Part shown: piece after piece, positions 35,492 through 45,498 of the stretch | Numbering within the stretch: the stretch's first letter is position 1 | Layout: each line of letters begins with the position of its first letter | DNA from: Acinetobacter populi | Lineage (GTDB): Bacteria > Pseudomonadota > Gammaproteobacteria > Pseudomonadales > Moraxellaceae | Length of the DNA stretch: 64,000 bases | Assembly: GCF_002174125.1 (NCBI RefSeq) | Contig: NZ_NEXX01000002.1 | Coordinates: 124,001 to 188,000, forward strand | Direction of reading: 5' to 3' | Notes under the pieces: model-generated | Told to the model about the DNA's origin: nothing | Databases searched by the model: none | Seen by the model: only the letters and a program-made list of their open reading frames with translations | Translations under genes and position numbers: made by a program

Positions 35492-35925
35492 ATGAACCGA
35501 TTCTAAGCCGAAGTGCGTTTAATTATTTCAATCTCATCACCACACGCTGGGCAGACAATGATATCTATGGACATGTCAATAATGTCATGTATTACAGTTT
35601 TTTTGATACTGCCGTCAATACTTTCCTGATTCAACAAGCCGATCTGGACATTCATCATGGAAAAATCATTGGTCTAGTGGTGGATTCTAGTTGTCGCTAT
35701 TTTGCGCCACTTGCCTATCCTGAACAAATTACAGCAGGCGTTCGGGTGCTACACATTGGTAATCGTTCGGTGAAATATCAAATTGCCCTATTCAAGCAAG
35801 ATGAACAGCACGCCTCGGCACAAGGGCATTTTGTTCATGTCTATGTTGACCGTGACACAAGAAAACCAACACCCATTACCGATCATATGCGACAAGCATT
35901 ACAGACATTATCTATAAACATCTAA
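35488..35925 (+). CDS. Acyl-CoA thioesterase, 4HBT hot-dog family
   Basis: 145 residues. TRWADNDIYGHVNNVMYYSFFDTAVN holds the conserved Asp of the YbgC/FcbC hot-dog thioesterases. DSSCRYFAPLAYPEQITAGVRV and SVKYQIALF follow in the usual pattern. It overlaps the Fe-ADH gene (ATGA). The enzyme probably hydrolyses acyl-CoA thioesters; substrate unknown. The stop lies 4 bases from the convergent dnaX stop, and no clear terminator separates them. Confidence 0.88.
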   Translation: MNEPILSRSAFNYFNLITTRWADNDIYGHVNNVMYYSFFDTAVNTFLIQQADLDIHHGKIIGLVVDSSCRYFAPLAYPEQITAGVRVLHIGNRSVKYQIALFKQDEQHASAQGHFVHVYVDRDTRKPTPITDHMRQALQTLSINI

Positions 35926-35928
35926 AGC

Positions 35929-38184
35929 TTAGCTTTTAAATTTTAAATCCACCACATCGGCAGAAAAAGCATTGATCAGATCGCCAACAACCGGATGCGC
36001 TAAAATCTGCTTTTCTGCCAAGGCATATGCGCTTTGCTTGCGTAATTGCTGTAAATGCAAAGGCGTATTCTGCTCAACAGCCTGATACACCACTTCTAAA
36101 TTGAGGTTTTCATTCAGGGATTTTAGCTGAACTTTGATGTTTTCAACAAAGGCATCAAAAATACGCTGATAACTTGGATCAATCTTAAGCTGACACTCAC
36201 CTTCGATATTCCCTTGCATGGCTGCATGTTGTGCCAGTTCCTTTACTGCGGGGGACAATGCCGATTGTCGTAACCAGTAATCCCATTTTTCTACAGTCCA
36301 TTCGCCTGTTAAGTCTTGTGCTTGTGGTTGCAATAAATCTCTAGGGTCAATACGCTCAAGCGGTTGATCTAGATCAGTAGAACTTTCAACTGACGATGCG
36401 ATTATAGACGGCCCAAGATGTGCTGTGGCAGCATCATCCATGCGTGGCTGATCAGATAGGTTTTGCTCAACATCTAAAGCGTTGGCCTCTAAGCCATCAT
36501 CAACAGCCAATATCTGCGCTGCTGGTTGCACGACCTTCTGTTCTGTCGTAGCTATAGCAACCGATTCAGAAGATGGTGATAAAACATTTTGCTCTAACAA
36601 AGAATGCTGAGAATCATCTGATAATTGCTGAAGCTGTACTGCATCGTCCTGTGATACAGGAATATTTGTGTCAACCTGATCAGTTTTGCCAGAATCTAGT
36701 GCAAAATTTTCATCTTGTTCAGTTTGTTGATGTTCTGATGAGATGTCTGAAAAATCATTGTGTTGGTCTAGAACACTCCGTTCCGACAAGATATCAGGTT
36801 GATCAATCTGTTGTTTTGGTTCAGATTTTAAATGATCCACCTCATCCTGCGGAGTCAATGCTTCAGATGACTGAAGCTGTGCAACCAAATCAGATTGCGC
36901 CACTGTCACAGATTTATTTTCCAATACAGCTTGTTGTGGCGATAAGGATTCAGATTCGACAGAAAAATCTTGTTCAATAGATGGTCGTGATGTGATATTC
37001 GATGCTATATCGTGATCTGGCTGAGTTTCCGCTGTAGTATTGGTCAATGTCCCAGTAGACTGCGGAATTGCGACGGGCTGATCAATCACCTCACCAATCG
37101 CCACTGGTCGAAATGCCAGTAAGCGCATCATACACATCTCAAAACCTTGTTCCGGTGTCAAGGCCAAAGCCAGATCGGCACGTCCCTGAATCGCAATCTG
37201 GTAATAAAGTTGTACATCTTGCGAATTCATCACTTGGGCAAGTTGTGCTTTACGCTGCTCTTCTTCAATTTGCGTTTGCTCGCCAGATTGTCCCAGACAC
37301 TGAATAATCGCCACTTCATGCAAAGTACTAATCAGTTGTTCTAAGACATGCATGACATCAATCGCTTGCTGCCGCATATCTTGAATCAGACTAGCCACAA
37401 GTGCCCGATTGTCCTGATGAATTGCAATCAACAAATCAAAAATCAGGCTCTTATCAATCAGCCCCAGCATTTCCTTGACATCATTTTTAAGTACTTGCCC
37501 CTGACCATAGGCAATCGCCTGATCAGTCAAAGACAGCGCATCACGCAATGAGCCTTGTGCAGATTCCGCCAGTTGCCATAAAGCCTCCGGTTGATGCACA
37601 ATCTGTTCGGTTTCCAGAATTTGATCAAGATGATGAAAAATTTCATCTTTTGCCAAAGGACGCAGGGTAAATTGCAAACAACGGGAAATCACGGTAATCG
37701 GTAATTTTTGTGGGTCAGTCGTTGCAAATAAGAATTTTACATGTTCAGGTGGTTCTTCCAGCGTTTTTAATAATGCATTAAAACTATGCGTCGATAGCAT
37801 ATGCACTTCATCAATCAAATAGACTTTGTAACGCCCTTGCGTCGGTGCATAGGGTACATTATCCAATAGTTCTCGTGTATCTTCGACACGAGTACGGGAG
37901 GCTGCATCAATCTCGATTAAATCGATAAAACGCCCTTCATTCACCGCTTTACAGACAGAACACTGCTCGCATGGCGTTGCAGTTACCCCTGTTTCACAGT
38001 TTAAACATTTGGCGAGAATACGTGCGATCGTGGTTTTACCAACACCACGCGTCCCTGTAAACAAATAGGCATGGTGTAAACGTCCATTCGCCAGCGCACT
38101 GCTTAAGGCTTTGGCGACATGGGTTTGACCCACTAACTGACTAAAATTACGTGGACGATATTTTCTCGCAAGTACCTGATACAT
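35929..38184 (-). CDS. dnaX: DNA polymerase III subunits gamma and tau
   Basis: 751 residues from an ATG with an AAAGGAG ribosome site. Walker A starts at residue 44 (GTRGVGKT), the zinc module is CLNCETG...CEQCSVC, Walker B and sensor motifs are in YLIDEVHMLSTHSF and LFATTDPQKLP. Domain III ends near residue 370. The linker after it is long, acidic and rich in Gln, Asp, Ser (EQDEN, DSGKTDQ), and the C-terminal tau part (EWTVEKWDYWLRQS) binds the polymerase alpha. I see no A-AAA-AAG type slippery site on the coding strand, so a gamma form would need another route. It is longer than E. coli DnaX (643). Confidence 0.95.
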   Translation of the reverse strand: MYQVLARKYRPRNFSQLVGQTHVAKALSSALANGRLHHAYLFTGTRGVGKTTIARILAKCLNCETGVTATPCEQCSVCKAVNEGRFIDLIEIDAASRTRVEDTRELLDNVPYAPTQGRYKVYLIDEVHMLSTHSFNALLKTLEEPPEHVKFLFATTDPQKLPITVISRCLQFTLRPLAKDEIFHHLDQILETEQIVHQPEALWQLAESAQGSLRDALSLTDQAIAYGQGQVLKNDVKEMLGLIDKSLIFDLLIAIHQDNRALVASLIQDMRQQAIDVMHVLEQLISTLHEVAIIQCLGQSGEQTQIEEEQRKAQLAQVMNSQDVQLYYQIAIQGRADLALALTPEQGFEMCMMRLLAFRPVAIGEVIDQPVAIPQSTGTLTNTTAETQPDHDIASNITSRPSIEQDFSVESESLSPQQAVLENKSVTVAQSDLVAQLQSSEALTPQDEVDHLKSEPKQQIDQPDILSERSVLDQHNDFSDISSEHQQTEQDENFALDSGKTDQVDTNIPVSQDDAVQLQQLSDDSQHSLLEQNVLSPSSESVAIATTEQKVVQPAAQILAVDDGLEANALDVEQNLSDQPRMDDAATAHLGPSIIASSVESSTDLDQPLERIDPRDLLQPQAQDLTGEWTVEKWDYWLRQSALSPAVKELAQHAAMQGNIEGECQLKIDPSYQRIFDAFVENIKVQLKSLNENLNLEVVYQAVEQNTPLHLQQLRKQSAYALAEKQILAHPVVGDLINAFSADVVDLKFKS

Positions 38185-38249
38185 GTATGCTCCTTTTCCC
38201 ACTGCTAGCATACTGTTTTTTTCCATCTTAGTGAATGAAATGTCCGCTA

Positions 38250-38296
38250 AAAATAAAACAAAGCGACAAATTATGGCTTGTCAGTCGCATCTTTGT
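38250..38296 (-). terminator. Possible terminator of the deformylase-like gene
   Basis: On the minus strand ACAAA(GAT)GCGAC pairs with GTCGCTTTGT, a stem with a three-base bulge and a 16-base loop, followed by TTTATTTTT. It lies 15 bases after the gene's stop. The bulge makes it less certain. Confidence 0.4.
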
Positions 38297-38310
38297 TCAC
38301 ATCCTATGAG

Positions 38311-38853
38311 TCATCTTTGATGATTAAGGGCGAATTTTGACGGATCAATAGGGATCGATTGATCTTGCAAAGTTGTTGTACGTTCTACAAATAAAATTCC
38401 ATTCAGATGATCCACCTCATGTTGCACAATTCTTGCCGGAAAACCTTCAAATTTGCGTTGTATCACTTCACCTTCTAGCGTCAAATAACGCACAGTTACA
38501 GCCTGTGCCCGTTCAACTTGCCGACGTAAATCTGCAACACTCAAACAACCTTCTTCTCCCAAACAGGTTTCTGTGGAATGCTCGATAATTTCCGGATTAA
38601 TCATCACAATCGCGGCCATTTCCGGCGCTTCCGGATAACGGGGATTCGGCCTTGAGGCAACGATAATCACACGTTTGGATACATAGACCTGCGGTGCGGC
38701 AATCCCTACACCATTACGCTCAAGCATGGTATCCAGCATTGCACTTGCCAGTTGTTTAAGCCATTGGCTATTTAATTCAACCTGAGCCACAGGCGCTGCT
38801 TGTAGCGTTAAAATCTGTTCGCCACGTTGTGCAACCGGTAAAATAACGTGCAT
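38311..38853 (-). CDS. def: Peptide deformylase family protein
   Basis: 180 residues from the ATG that begins MHVILPVAQRGEQ, the conserved start; two earlier in-frame starts add an unsupported tail. Motif I GVGIAAPQV, motif II EEGCLSV and motif III QHEVDHLNG are all intact, so the metal-binding Cys and two His plus catalytic Glu are present. Peptide deformylase removes formyl from the initiator methionine. Acinetobacter carry more than one deformylase-like gene; the primary copy, usually beside fmt, is not in this window. It is separated from dnaX by about 130 bases. Confidence 0.88.
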   Translation of the reverse strand: MHVILPVAQRGEQILTLQAAPVAQVELNSQWLKQLASAMLDTMLERNGVGIAAPQVYVSKRVIIVASRPNPRYPEAPEMAAIVMINPEIIEHSTETCLGEEGCLSVADLRRQVERAQAVTVRYLTLEGEVIQRKFEGFPARIVQHEVDHLNGILFVERTTTLQDQSIPIDPSKFALNHQR

Positions 38854-39308
38854 AACCTTCCCAATGAATTTCATATTTTTGATGAGCATTTAAAGATCAA
38901 TACTTAAGTTACAACACTTCCAATAACTGAGGCTAAACGAGCAGAATTTGCTAAATTACTCACAGCTTTTAGCAATTATCATCACTTGCCAGCCTCATGT
39001 GGTTGCATAAATTTATATCGTCTTCATTCAATATCAGCTTAAGCAGATTTTTCTAACATAACACCAATTCAGGCAGGAATCACTATCACTTCATGCAGCT
39101 GCAAATATTAGGGTTTATGCTCATTAATTTAATTCTTTCCAGCTTTTAGCCTATATTTCAATGCAATAAATCTTGCTCTTTGTTTTCATCATGTCTTGCA
39201 GGATGATATTTTTCTTGCTATTTTCATTATAAGAAAAATGTCTAAGCAATTAGACAGTGTGGATTTAACCAACTTGCCAGCACAAAATGGCTAAACCGGA
39301 GCATCATA
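38854..39308. other. Intergenic region without a recognised gene
   Basis: A 455-base AT-rich stretch between divergent genes. I find no convincing open frame, RNA gene or terminator. It should contain the promoters of the deformylase-like and hypothetical genes. A GGAG ribosome site for the latter lies at its right end. Confidence 0.5.
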
Positions 39309-39758
39309 ATGATGAACACATTATCAGTGTATGAAATTTTTAATCACTTTGATTTTTATCAAAAAAATTATCAAGTTATTTTACTTGACTCAACACAATA
39401 CTATATTGCTGTAGAGGATGCCTATCTCCAATTACCTTTTTCTGTGAAAATTCCCTTATTTCTAGGTGATTTATTACAGTTATGGTTCAGCCAGCAATGG
39501 GTTGATCATGCTATAGATGCCTATTTATTTAATCCGCAAGACATTCCATTTAAGATCAATACAGATCGCAATCTATATTATCTTTACCAGATTGATTGTA
39601 GAAAATTAAGCAACAATTTTGCAAAAACTTACTCAATACAAAGTCAGCAACAAAATATTGCCCTGCATTTAGGTCAGATACTTCAATATCTCAGCACCTA
39701 TAAACTTTTAACCAGACCTCAACCTGCCCACTTTAATGATATCAAGCAAGCAGTGTGA
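39309..39758 (+). CDS. Hypothetical protein
   Basis: 149 residues, start at an ATG preceded by GGAG about 7 bases upstream; a second ATG is three bases on. The protein has a mix of aromatic and hydrophobic residues (YEIFNHFDFYQKNYQVILLDSTQYYIAV, QLPFSVKIPLFLGDLLQLWF) and no signal, membrane or known motif. It looks globular and cytoplasmic. I do not recognise a family. The SSADH gene starts 136 bases further on the same strand. Confidence 0.6.
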   Translation: MMNTLSVYEIFNHFDFYQKNYQVILLDSTQYYIAVEDAYLQLPFSVKIPLFLGDLLQLWFSQQWVDHAIDAYLFNPQDIPFKINTDRNLYYLYQIDCRKLSNNFAKTYSIQSQQQNIALHLGQILQYLSTYKLLTRPQPAHFNDIKQAV

Positions 39759-39894
39759 TGAGAAAAAGGATATTCATTACCAGATTAGAGCAATCGTATC
39801 ACGAGATGATATAACATTAACAATTCCCTTCTTTTCATCAAATCTTACAATCTATTAAGATAAATTACTCATGCTTATTACAGGACGGAAAAGA

Positions 39895-41328
39895 ATGTAT
39901 CCAAACACACAGCTTTACATCAATGGACAATGGAAAGATGCACTGGATCACACAACCTTGGATGTGATCAATCCTGCTGATGAAACCACCATTGGAACGG
40001 TTGCCAAAGCCAGTGTAGCCGATCTCGATCTAGCACTGGAAGCCGCGGCACAAGGCTTTGATGTTTGGAAAAACACCCCTGCCAGTAAACGTAGTAAAAT
40101 CATGCAAAAAGCAGCACAAAATTTAAGAGAACGTGCTGATGCTATTGCAAAAATCATGACACTAGAGCAAGGCAAACCGCTGGCTCAAGCCAAAGCAGAA
40201 ACGTTAGGCGCAGCTGATACCATAGACTGGTTTGCAGGTGAAGCTTTACGGGCTTATGGTCGTATTGTGCCGCCTCGTGCCATTGATGTGCAATCGCTAG
40301 TGGTGAAATCTCCAGTTGGTGTGGTTGCAGCCTTTACCCCGTGGAATTTCCCACTTAATCAAGTGGTACGTAAATTATCTGCGGCGTTGGCTGCGGGTTG
40401 TTCAATCATCATCAAGGGACCGGAAGACACGCCAGCTTCACCAGCGCAACTGATTCAGGCTTTTCATGATGCAGGTGTACCCAAAGGTGTGATTAATCTG
40501 GTGTATGGCGTTCCTTCTGAAATCTCCGAATATCTAATCCCTCATCCAACCGTCAAAAAGATTTCCTTTACTGGCTCTACACCAGTGGGAAAACAACTGG
40601 CCAGTTTGGCAGGATTACACATGAAAAAAGTCACCATGGAGCTCGGTGGTCATGCGCCAGTACTTATTTTTAAAGATGCTGATCTGGATACAGCAGCCAA
40701 AGAAATCGTTGCTGCCAAGTTTCGTAATGCGGGTCAAGTTTGTATTGCACCAACGCGTTTTATTATTGCACGGGAAGTGTATGAGCAATTTACTCAAAAC
40801 CTGGTTGATCAAGTCAAACAATTAAAAGTTGCCAATGGATTGGAAGAAGGTACAGACATTGGTCCGATGATTCATGCGCGTGGATTTAAAAATATTCAGC
40901 GCCTGATTGAAGATGCTATTACAAAAGGTGCAAAACTTTGCTTTGGCGGCAAGGCATTAGATGGCAAAGGCTTCTTTATGCAGCCAACTATTTTAAAAGA
41001 TGTACCATTGGAAGCAGACTGCATGAGTAATGAACCGTTTGGGCCATTGATTTTATGTATTCCATTCGATCACTATGAAGAAGCCATTCAAGAAGCGAAT
41101 CGTCTGCCCTATGGTCTGGCTGCCTATGCTTATTCGGAAAGTAATAAAACCTGTATGGCGCTTGGGCGTGATATTCAAGCAGGAATGTTGACCATCAACT
41201 ATATTGGTTTAAGTGTTCCAGAATTGCCTTTTGGTGGTGTAAATGATTCCGGCTATGGTTCAGAAGGTGGCAGCGAAGCCATTGAAGCCTATCTTAATAC
41301 GCACCTCGTCACGATTGCAGGACGCTAA
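39895..41328 (+). CDS. gabD: NAD(P)-dependent succinate-semialdehyde dehydrogenase-like aldehyde dehydrogenase
   Basis: 477 residues from an ATG with AGGA 9 bases upstream, which is better than a start at 39871. The ALDH pattern is full: PWNFPLNQVVRKLSAALAAGC, FTGSTPVGKQLA, the catalytic Glu in MELGGHAP, the catalytic Cys in NAGQVCIAPTRF and EPFGPL. PFGGVNDSGYGSEGG closes the family fingerprint. The sequence fits SSADH/GabD better than betaine aldehyde dehydrogenase. SSADH oxidises succinate semialdehyde to succinate. No gabT is nearby and the true substrate could differ. Confidence 0.82.
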   Translation: MYPNTQLYINGQWKDALDHTTLDVINPADETTIGTVAKASVADLDLALEAAAQGFDVWKNTPASKRSKIMQKAAQNLRERADAIAKIMTLEQGKPLAQAKAETLGAADTIDWFAGEALRAYGRIVPPRAIDVQSLVVKSPVGVVAAFTPWNFPLNQVVRKLSAALAAGCSIIIKGPEDTPASPAQLIQAFHDAGVPKGVINLVYGVPSEISEYLIPHPTVKKISFTGSTPVGKQLASLAGLHMKKVTMELGGHAPVLIFKDADLDTAAKEIVAAKFRNAGQVCIAPTRFIIAREVYEQFTQNLVDQVKQLKVANGLEEGTDIGPMIHARGFKNIQRLIEDAITKGAKLCFGGKALDGKGFFMQPTILKDVPLEADCMSNEPFGPLILCIPFDHYEEAIQEANRLPYGLAAYAYSESNKTCMALGRDIQAGMLTINYIGLSVPELPFGGVNDSGYGSEGGSEAIEAYLNTHLVTIAGR

Positions 41329-41365
41329 CCAGAATTGAACTAAAGATGTAAGCCACTAAAAACAC

Positions 41366-41391
41366 AAAAGCCATGTAAATCATGGCTTTTG
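41366..41391 (+). terminator. Terminator of the aldehyde dehydrogenase gene
   Basis: AAAAGCCATG pairs with CATGGCTTTT around TAAAT, with T residues following and A residues preceding. It lies ~38 bases after the stop and 44 bases after the convergent pyrF gene's stop. Confidence 0.75.
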
Positions 41392-41434
41392 TTGATTAAT
41401 GATATTTTTAATCAGAAAAACATATCTTTAATAC

Positions 41435-42118
41435 TTAATGGATACTTTGATAAATCTGCTGTAATGTCTGCTGTGGATTTTGTGCCTGAGTAATCGGACG
41501 ACCAATCACCAGATGTGTTGCCCCATCCTGTATAGCCTGTTGCGGCGTGACAATACGCTTTTGATCATCAGCATTACTGCCCAGAGGTCGAATACCCGGT
41601 GTAACAAGCTGAAACTCAGAACCAAGTTCTTTACGTAGTAATGGCGCTTCCTGAGCAGAACATACCACGCCATCAAGCCCACAATCCTGCGTCAACTTTG
41701 CCAGTCTTAGCACATGATCCTGTGGTTCAACATCCAATCCCAGTTCAAATAAATCTTCTTTGCCAATTGAGGTTAACACAGTTACAGCAATCAAAATGGT
41801 CTGATGATCATGCTGCTGTAAACGCTCGGCACAGGTGGCCATCATTTTACGACCACCCATCGCATGTACATTCACCATCCAGACCCCAAGATCGGCAGCT
41901 GCCAATACAGCTTGTGCGGTGGTATTGGGAATATCATGAAATTTTAAGTCGAGAAATACTTCAAAACCACGATCATGCAATGCTTTTAATACTTGTGGTC
42001 CAGCCAAAGTAAACAGCTCTTTACCCACTTTAACACGACATAATTTGGGATCAAGTTGATCAGCCAAAGCCAATGCCTGATCTTGACTGTGTACATCTAG
42101 CGCAACGATAATACTCAA
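41435..42118 (-). CDS. pyrF: Orotidine 5'-phosphate decarboxylase
   Basis: 227 residues. Active-site signature [10 protein letters not shown] is present, after [18 protein letters not shown], and VTPGIRP near the C-terminus binds the phosphate. This is the final step of UMP synthesis. It lies just downstream of lapA, with a strong terminator between, so pyrF may depend on readthrough or its own promoter. The size matches the bacterial family. Confidence 0.96.
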   Translation of the reverse strand: MSIIVALDVHSQDQALALADQLDPKLCRVKVGKELFTLAGPQVLKALHDRGFEVFLDLKFHDIPNTTAQAVLAAADLGVWMVNVHAMGGRKMMATCAERLQQHDHQTILIAVTVLTSIGKEDLFELGLDVEPQDHVLRLAKLTQDCGLDGVVCSAQEAPLLRKELGSEFQLVTPGIRPLGSNADDQKRIVTPQQAIQDGATHLVIGRPITQAQNPQQTLQQIYQSIH

Positions 42119-42132
42119 CGCAAATTTCCCGT

Positions 42133-42163
42133 CTCAAAAAAAAGCCCATTATAATGGGCTTTT
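42133..42163 (-). terminator. Terminator with the lapA stop codon inside its hairpin
   Basis: The sequence AAAAGCCCATTATAATGGGCTTTT (42140-42163) is a perfect 12-base inverted repeat. Read on the minus strand it continues into TTTTTTTT. The lapA TAA stop (42151-42149) sits near the centre of the palindrome, so the final codons are part of the stem. Confidence 0.85.
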
Positions 42164-42508
42164 ATCATCTTGGTGAATATCTAATACAGTTTTTTCATGC
42201 CTTGCAGCAGCAGCGGCTTCTGCGGCGGCCACTTGGGCATTTTGAATTTGCTCTTTACGTAGATGTTCAATGTCTTTACGTAAACGTTTAATTTCCCAAC
42301 TTTTTTGAATGACTTTAAACACCAGAACACCAAGTAACAGGCCAATGATTACACCCAGTACAATGGTTAATAACAACAATAAACCCAAACGCATTTCTGG
42401 TACTTGGGTGAAAAGTAAATCTACCTGCAATTCTGCCGGATTTTGTAAAACTAAAGCGAGAGCATAAGCAAATATTGCGATGAGTAGTGCAATTAAAAAT
42501 ATACGCAT
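42149..42508 (-). CDS. lapA: Lipopolysaccharide assembly protein A domain protein (LapA)
   Basis: 119 residues. Two N-terminal transmembrane segments (FLIALLIAIFAYALALVLQN and LGLLLLLTIVLGVIIGLLLGVLVF) precede a charged cytoplasmic helix (KSWEIKRLRKDIEHLRKEQ). This is the LapA (YciS) layout. In E. coli it acts with LapB to regulate LpxC and LPS synthesis. The order ihfB-lapA-pyrF is conserved in gammaproteobacteria, although lapB is not seen here. Confidence 0.85.
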   Translation of the reverse strand: MRIFLIALLIAIFAYALALVLQNPAELQVDLLFTQVPEMRLGLLLLLTIVLGVIIGLLLGVLVFKVIQKSWEIKRLRKDIEHLRKEQIQNAQVAAAEAAAAARHEKTVLDIHQDDKSPL

Positions 42509-42535
42509 TTGAATATAACCTTTTTATTTAAAGTA

Positions 42536-42841
42536 TTATTTTCCTGCTTGCTCATTCACCGCATCGCGTAGTGCTTTACCCGGTTTAAAATGAGGTACAG
42601 CCTTTGCTGAAACACTAACCTTTTCGCCTGTTTTAGGATTACGACCCAAACGAGGTTGACGGTGATGCAGTGCAAAACTACCAAATCCGCGAATTTCAAT
42701 GCGCTGATTGGTTGATAAAGCAGAAATCATATGATCGATCATGATTTTAACAGCTTCTTCTACAATAGGCTCTGCTAAATGTGGATTTTTTTCAGAAATC
42801 TTTAAAATTAAGTCTGATTTATTCAGTGCTTCTGTGGTCAT
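42536..42841 (-). CDS. ihfB: Integration host factor subunit beta
   Basis: 101 residues from the ATG before TTEALNKSDLI with a GAGGATC ribosome site; earlier starts add an unconserved tail. RIEIRGFGSFALHHRQPRLGRNPKTGE carries the beta-arm and DNA-intercalating proline. IHF bends DNA and acts with IhfA. The gene is downstream of rpsA and a terminator, as in many gammaproteobacteria. Confidence 0.95.
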   Translation of the reverse strand: MTTEALNKSDLILKISEKNPHLAEPIVEEAVKIMIDHMISALSTNQRIEIRGFGSFALHHRQPRLGRNPKTGEKVSVSAKAVPHFKPGKALRDAVNEQAGK

Positions 42842-42893
42842 GAGAATTGATCCTCGTCGCTTATTCTTATTAGATAATAACCTGTTTAAATAC

Positions 42894-42932
42894 AAAAAGG
42901 TAGCATTAGATTGGTATCTAATGCCACCTTTT
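42894..42932 (-). terminator. Terminator of rpsA
   Basis: AAAAGGTGGCATTAGA pairs with TCTAATGCTACCTTTT (one mismatch) around ATACCAA-type loop; the minus-strand end has TTTTTGT. The hairpin lies about 60 bases after the rpsA stop and 50 bases before the ihfB start. Confidence 0.75.
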
Positions 42933-42989
42933 ACATATTTATAATAATTTTTTTGCAAAAATTACTACAAAAAGCATCACAAAATGCAA

Positions 42990-44672
42990 TTATTTATTTT
43001 GTGCAGCTTTAATCAAATCACCAAGTGTCTTCGGACCATTGGTTTCAGCTGGTTGAGCTGCTGCTTGACGCGCATTGCTCAAGGCTTCTTTCTCTTCCGC
43101 TTCGTCTTTCGCTTTGATTGACAAGTTAATTGTGCGAGATTTACGATCTACATTAATGATCTTCGCTTCAACTTCCTGACCAACTTCAAGGAACTTCGTT
43201 GCATCTTCAACGCGATCACGGTTGATTTCAGATGCTTTTAACTGTGCTTCAACTTCATCAGCCAACTTCACAGTTGCACCTTTGGCATCAACAGCAGTCA
43301 CAGTACCTTTAACCAAAGCACCACGTTCGTTCGCAGCAAGGAAATCGTTGAATGGATCGCTATTTAACTGTTTGATACCCAAGCTAATACGGTTACCTTC
43401 AGCATCAACAGACAGAATCACAGCTTCAACAGTGTCACCTTTCTTGTAACGACGGATTGCATCTTCACCCACTTCATTCCAAGAAATGTCAGACAAGTGA
43501 ACAAGACCATCAATACCGCCTGGTAAACCAATGAAGATACCAAAGTCAGTGATTGATTTGATTGAACCAGAAACTTTTTCACCTTTCTCATGGTTTTTCG
43601 CAAACTCTTCCCATGGGTTAGCACGAGTTTGTTTGATACCCAGAGAAATACGACGACGTTCTTCATCAACTTCAAGCACCATCACATCAACTTCGTCACC
43701 GATCTGAACAACTTTAGACGGGTGGATGTTTTTGTTGGTATGATCCATTTCTGAAACGTGAACAAGACCTTCAACGCCTTCAGCGATTTCTGCAAAGCAA
43801 CCATAATCAGTTAAGTTGGTTACACGTGCTTTAACAATTGAGCCTTTTGGATAACGGCTCATGATTTCCATCCAAGGATCTTGACCTAATTGTTTCAGAC
43901 CCAAAGATACACGGTTACGTTCTTTGTCAAACTTAAGGACTTTAACAGTCACTTCCTGTCCAACTTCAACTACTTCAGATGGATGTTTGATACGTTTCCA
44001 AGCCATATCTGTGATGTGTAATAAACCATCGATACCGCCAAGATCAACGAATGCACCGTAATCTGTAAGATTTTTAATTGTACCTGTAACAGTTTGGCCT
44101 TCTTCCAGTTGAGAAAGAAGCGCTTCACGATCCGCAGAAGATTCTGCTTCCATTACAGCACGACGAGATACAACAACGTTATTACGTTTTGCATCAAGTT
44201 TGATCACTTTAAATTCTAACTCTTTGCCTTCAAGGTGAGTTGTGTCACGGATTGGACGAGTGTCTACCAATGAACCTGGCAAGAACGCACGAACTGGACC
44301 GATGTCCACAGTGAAACCACCTTTCACTTTACCAGAAATAACACCGGTAACGATTTCGCCATCATCGAAGATTTTTTCAAGTTTAGTCCATGTTTCAGCA
44401 CGTTTAGCTTTTTCACGGGATAAAACAGTTTGACCCATACCGTTGTCAAGCGCTTCAACAACAACATCTACAGTATCGCCAACAGCGACTTCAAGTTCGC
44501 GTTGATCGTTTAAGAATTCTGCACGGTCAACAACACCTTCAGATTTAAGGCCAGTGTCAACTGTTACCCAGTCGTCATCAATGCTAACAACTGTACCTTG
44601 GATGACTGCACCCTTTTCTACGTTAAGATTTAATTCACTTTCTTCAAAGAGGGCTGCAAAAGATTCGGTCAT
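42990..44672 (-). CDS. rpsA: 30S ribosomal protein S1
   Basis: 560 residues, the full six S1 repeat form. Repeats are visible as, for example, [59 protein letters not shown] and [33 protein letters not shown]. The N-terminal [12 protein letters not shown] binds the ribosome. S1 recruits mRNA to the 30S subunit. It follows cmk after 117 bases, the usual cmk-rpsA arrangement. Its expression is autoregulated in E. coli through the leader. Confidence 0.98.
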   Translation of the reverse strand: MTESFAALFEESELNLNVEKGAVIQGTVVSIDDDWVTVDTGLKSEGVVDRAEFLNDQRELEVAVGDTVDVVVEALDNGMGQTVLSREKAKRAETWTKLEKIFDDGEIVTGVISGKVKGGFTVDIGPVRAFLPGSLVDTRPIRDTTHLEGKELEFKVIKLDAKRNNVVVSRRAVMEAESSADREALLSQLEEGQTVTGTIKNLTDYGAFVDLGGIDGLLHITDMAWKRIKHPSEVVEVGQEVTVKVLKFDKERNRVSLGLKQLGQDPWMEIMSRYPKGSIVKARVTNLTDYGCFAEIAEGVEGLVHVSEMDHTNKNIHPSKVVQIGDEVDVMVLEVDEERRRISLGIKQTRANPWEEFAKNHEKGEKVSGSIKSITDFGIFIGLPGGIDGLVHLSDISWNEVGEDAIRRYKKGDTVEAVILSVDAEGNRISLGIKQLNSDPFNDFLAANERGALVKGTVTAVDAKGATVKLADEVEAQLKASEINRDRVEDATKFLEVGQEVEAKIINVDRKSRTINLSIKAKDEAEEKEALSNARQAAAQPAETNGPKTLGDLIKAAQNK

Positions 44673-44789
44673 GTGATACCTAGTAATATCAATATAGGGC
44701 TTGGATCAGAACAAGTCCGGCTTAGTTACACAATACGCTGGATCATAATTCTGACCAACCCAGCATATGCTATATAAAAAATTTGTAAA

Positions 44790-45473
44790 CTAATGAGACA
44801 AGCACTGATCGATATAAATCGTCATTTGTTCAAACACTTGCGCAATACTCAAATCTGAGCTATCAATAATTTTTGCATTGATCGCAGGCTTAAGCGGCGC
44901 AACTGAACGCTCCATATCGCGTTTATCACGTGCTTCTATATTAGCTAAAATGGTGCTTATATTAGCATCAACACCCATCGTCTGCAACTGTTTTACTCGT
45001 CTGGCTGCACGGGACTCGGCCGAGGCGGTCAGAAATATTTTGACTTTTGCTTGAGGGAAAACCGTCGTTGCCATATCTCTTCCATCTGCAACCAGACCTG
45101 GCAACTGGGCAAAATCACGCTGTCTTTGTAATAATGCAGCACGTAATGCAGGAACCGCTGCAACACGTGATGCATATTCCCCCACGATTTCGGTACGAAT
45201 TTCCTGACTAACGTTTCGTCCTTCCAATCGCACTTCAAGCCCTTGTTCGCTGCCCTGAAACTGGATATCCAGATCGGTTGCAACTTGCACACAGGCATCA
45301 ATATTGTGCTCAAGCTGATCCAGCAATTGCCGATGGAATAGACTTAATCCTAATAAACGATAAATTGCACCGGAATCCAACAAATGATAACCATAATGTT
45401 GTGCGATTTTTGCAGCCAGCGTACCTTTGCCGGAACCGCTGGGACCATCAATGGTAATAATATTTACAGTCAT
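44790..45473 (-). CDS. cmk: Cytidylate kinase
   Basis: 227 residues. Walker A is [13 protein letters not shown]; the CMP-binding region includes [12 protein letters not shown], the [24 protein letters not shown] motif and the ARRVKQLQ lid. The enzyme phosphorylates CMP and dCMP. The cmk-rpsA-ihfB order is strongly conserved. The SRPBCC gene lies 25 bases upstream. Confidence 0.96.
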   Translation of the reverse strand: MTVNIITIDGPSGSGKGTLAAKIAQHYGYHLLDSGAIYRLLGLSLFHRQLLDQLEHNIDACVQVATDLDIQFQGSEQGLEVRLEGRNVSQEIRTEIVGEYASRVAAVPALRAALLQRQRDFAQLPGLVADGRDMATTVFPQAKVKIFLTASAESRAARRVKQLQTMGVDANISTILANIEARDKRDMERSVAPLKPAINAKIIDSSDLSIAQVFEQMTIYIDQCLSH

Positions 45474-45498
45474 ATCTGTACCGAAATTTTATACGAAA

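Noticed and set aside
35929..38184. Programmed frameshift signal in dnaX
   Set aside because: No A-AAA-AAG heptamer on the coding strand in the expected zone, so not annotated.
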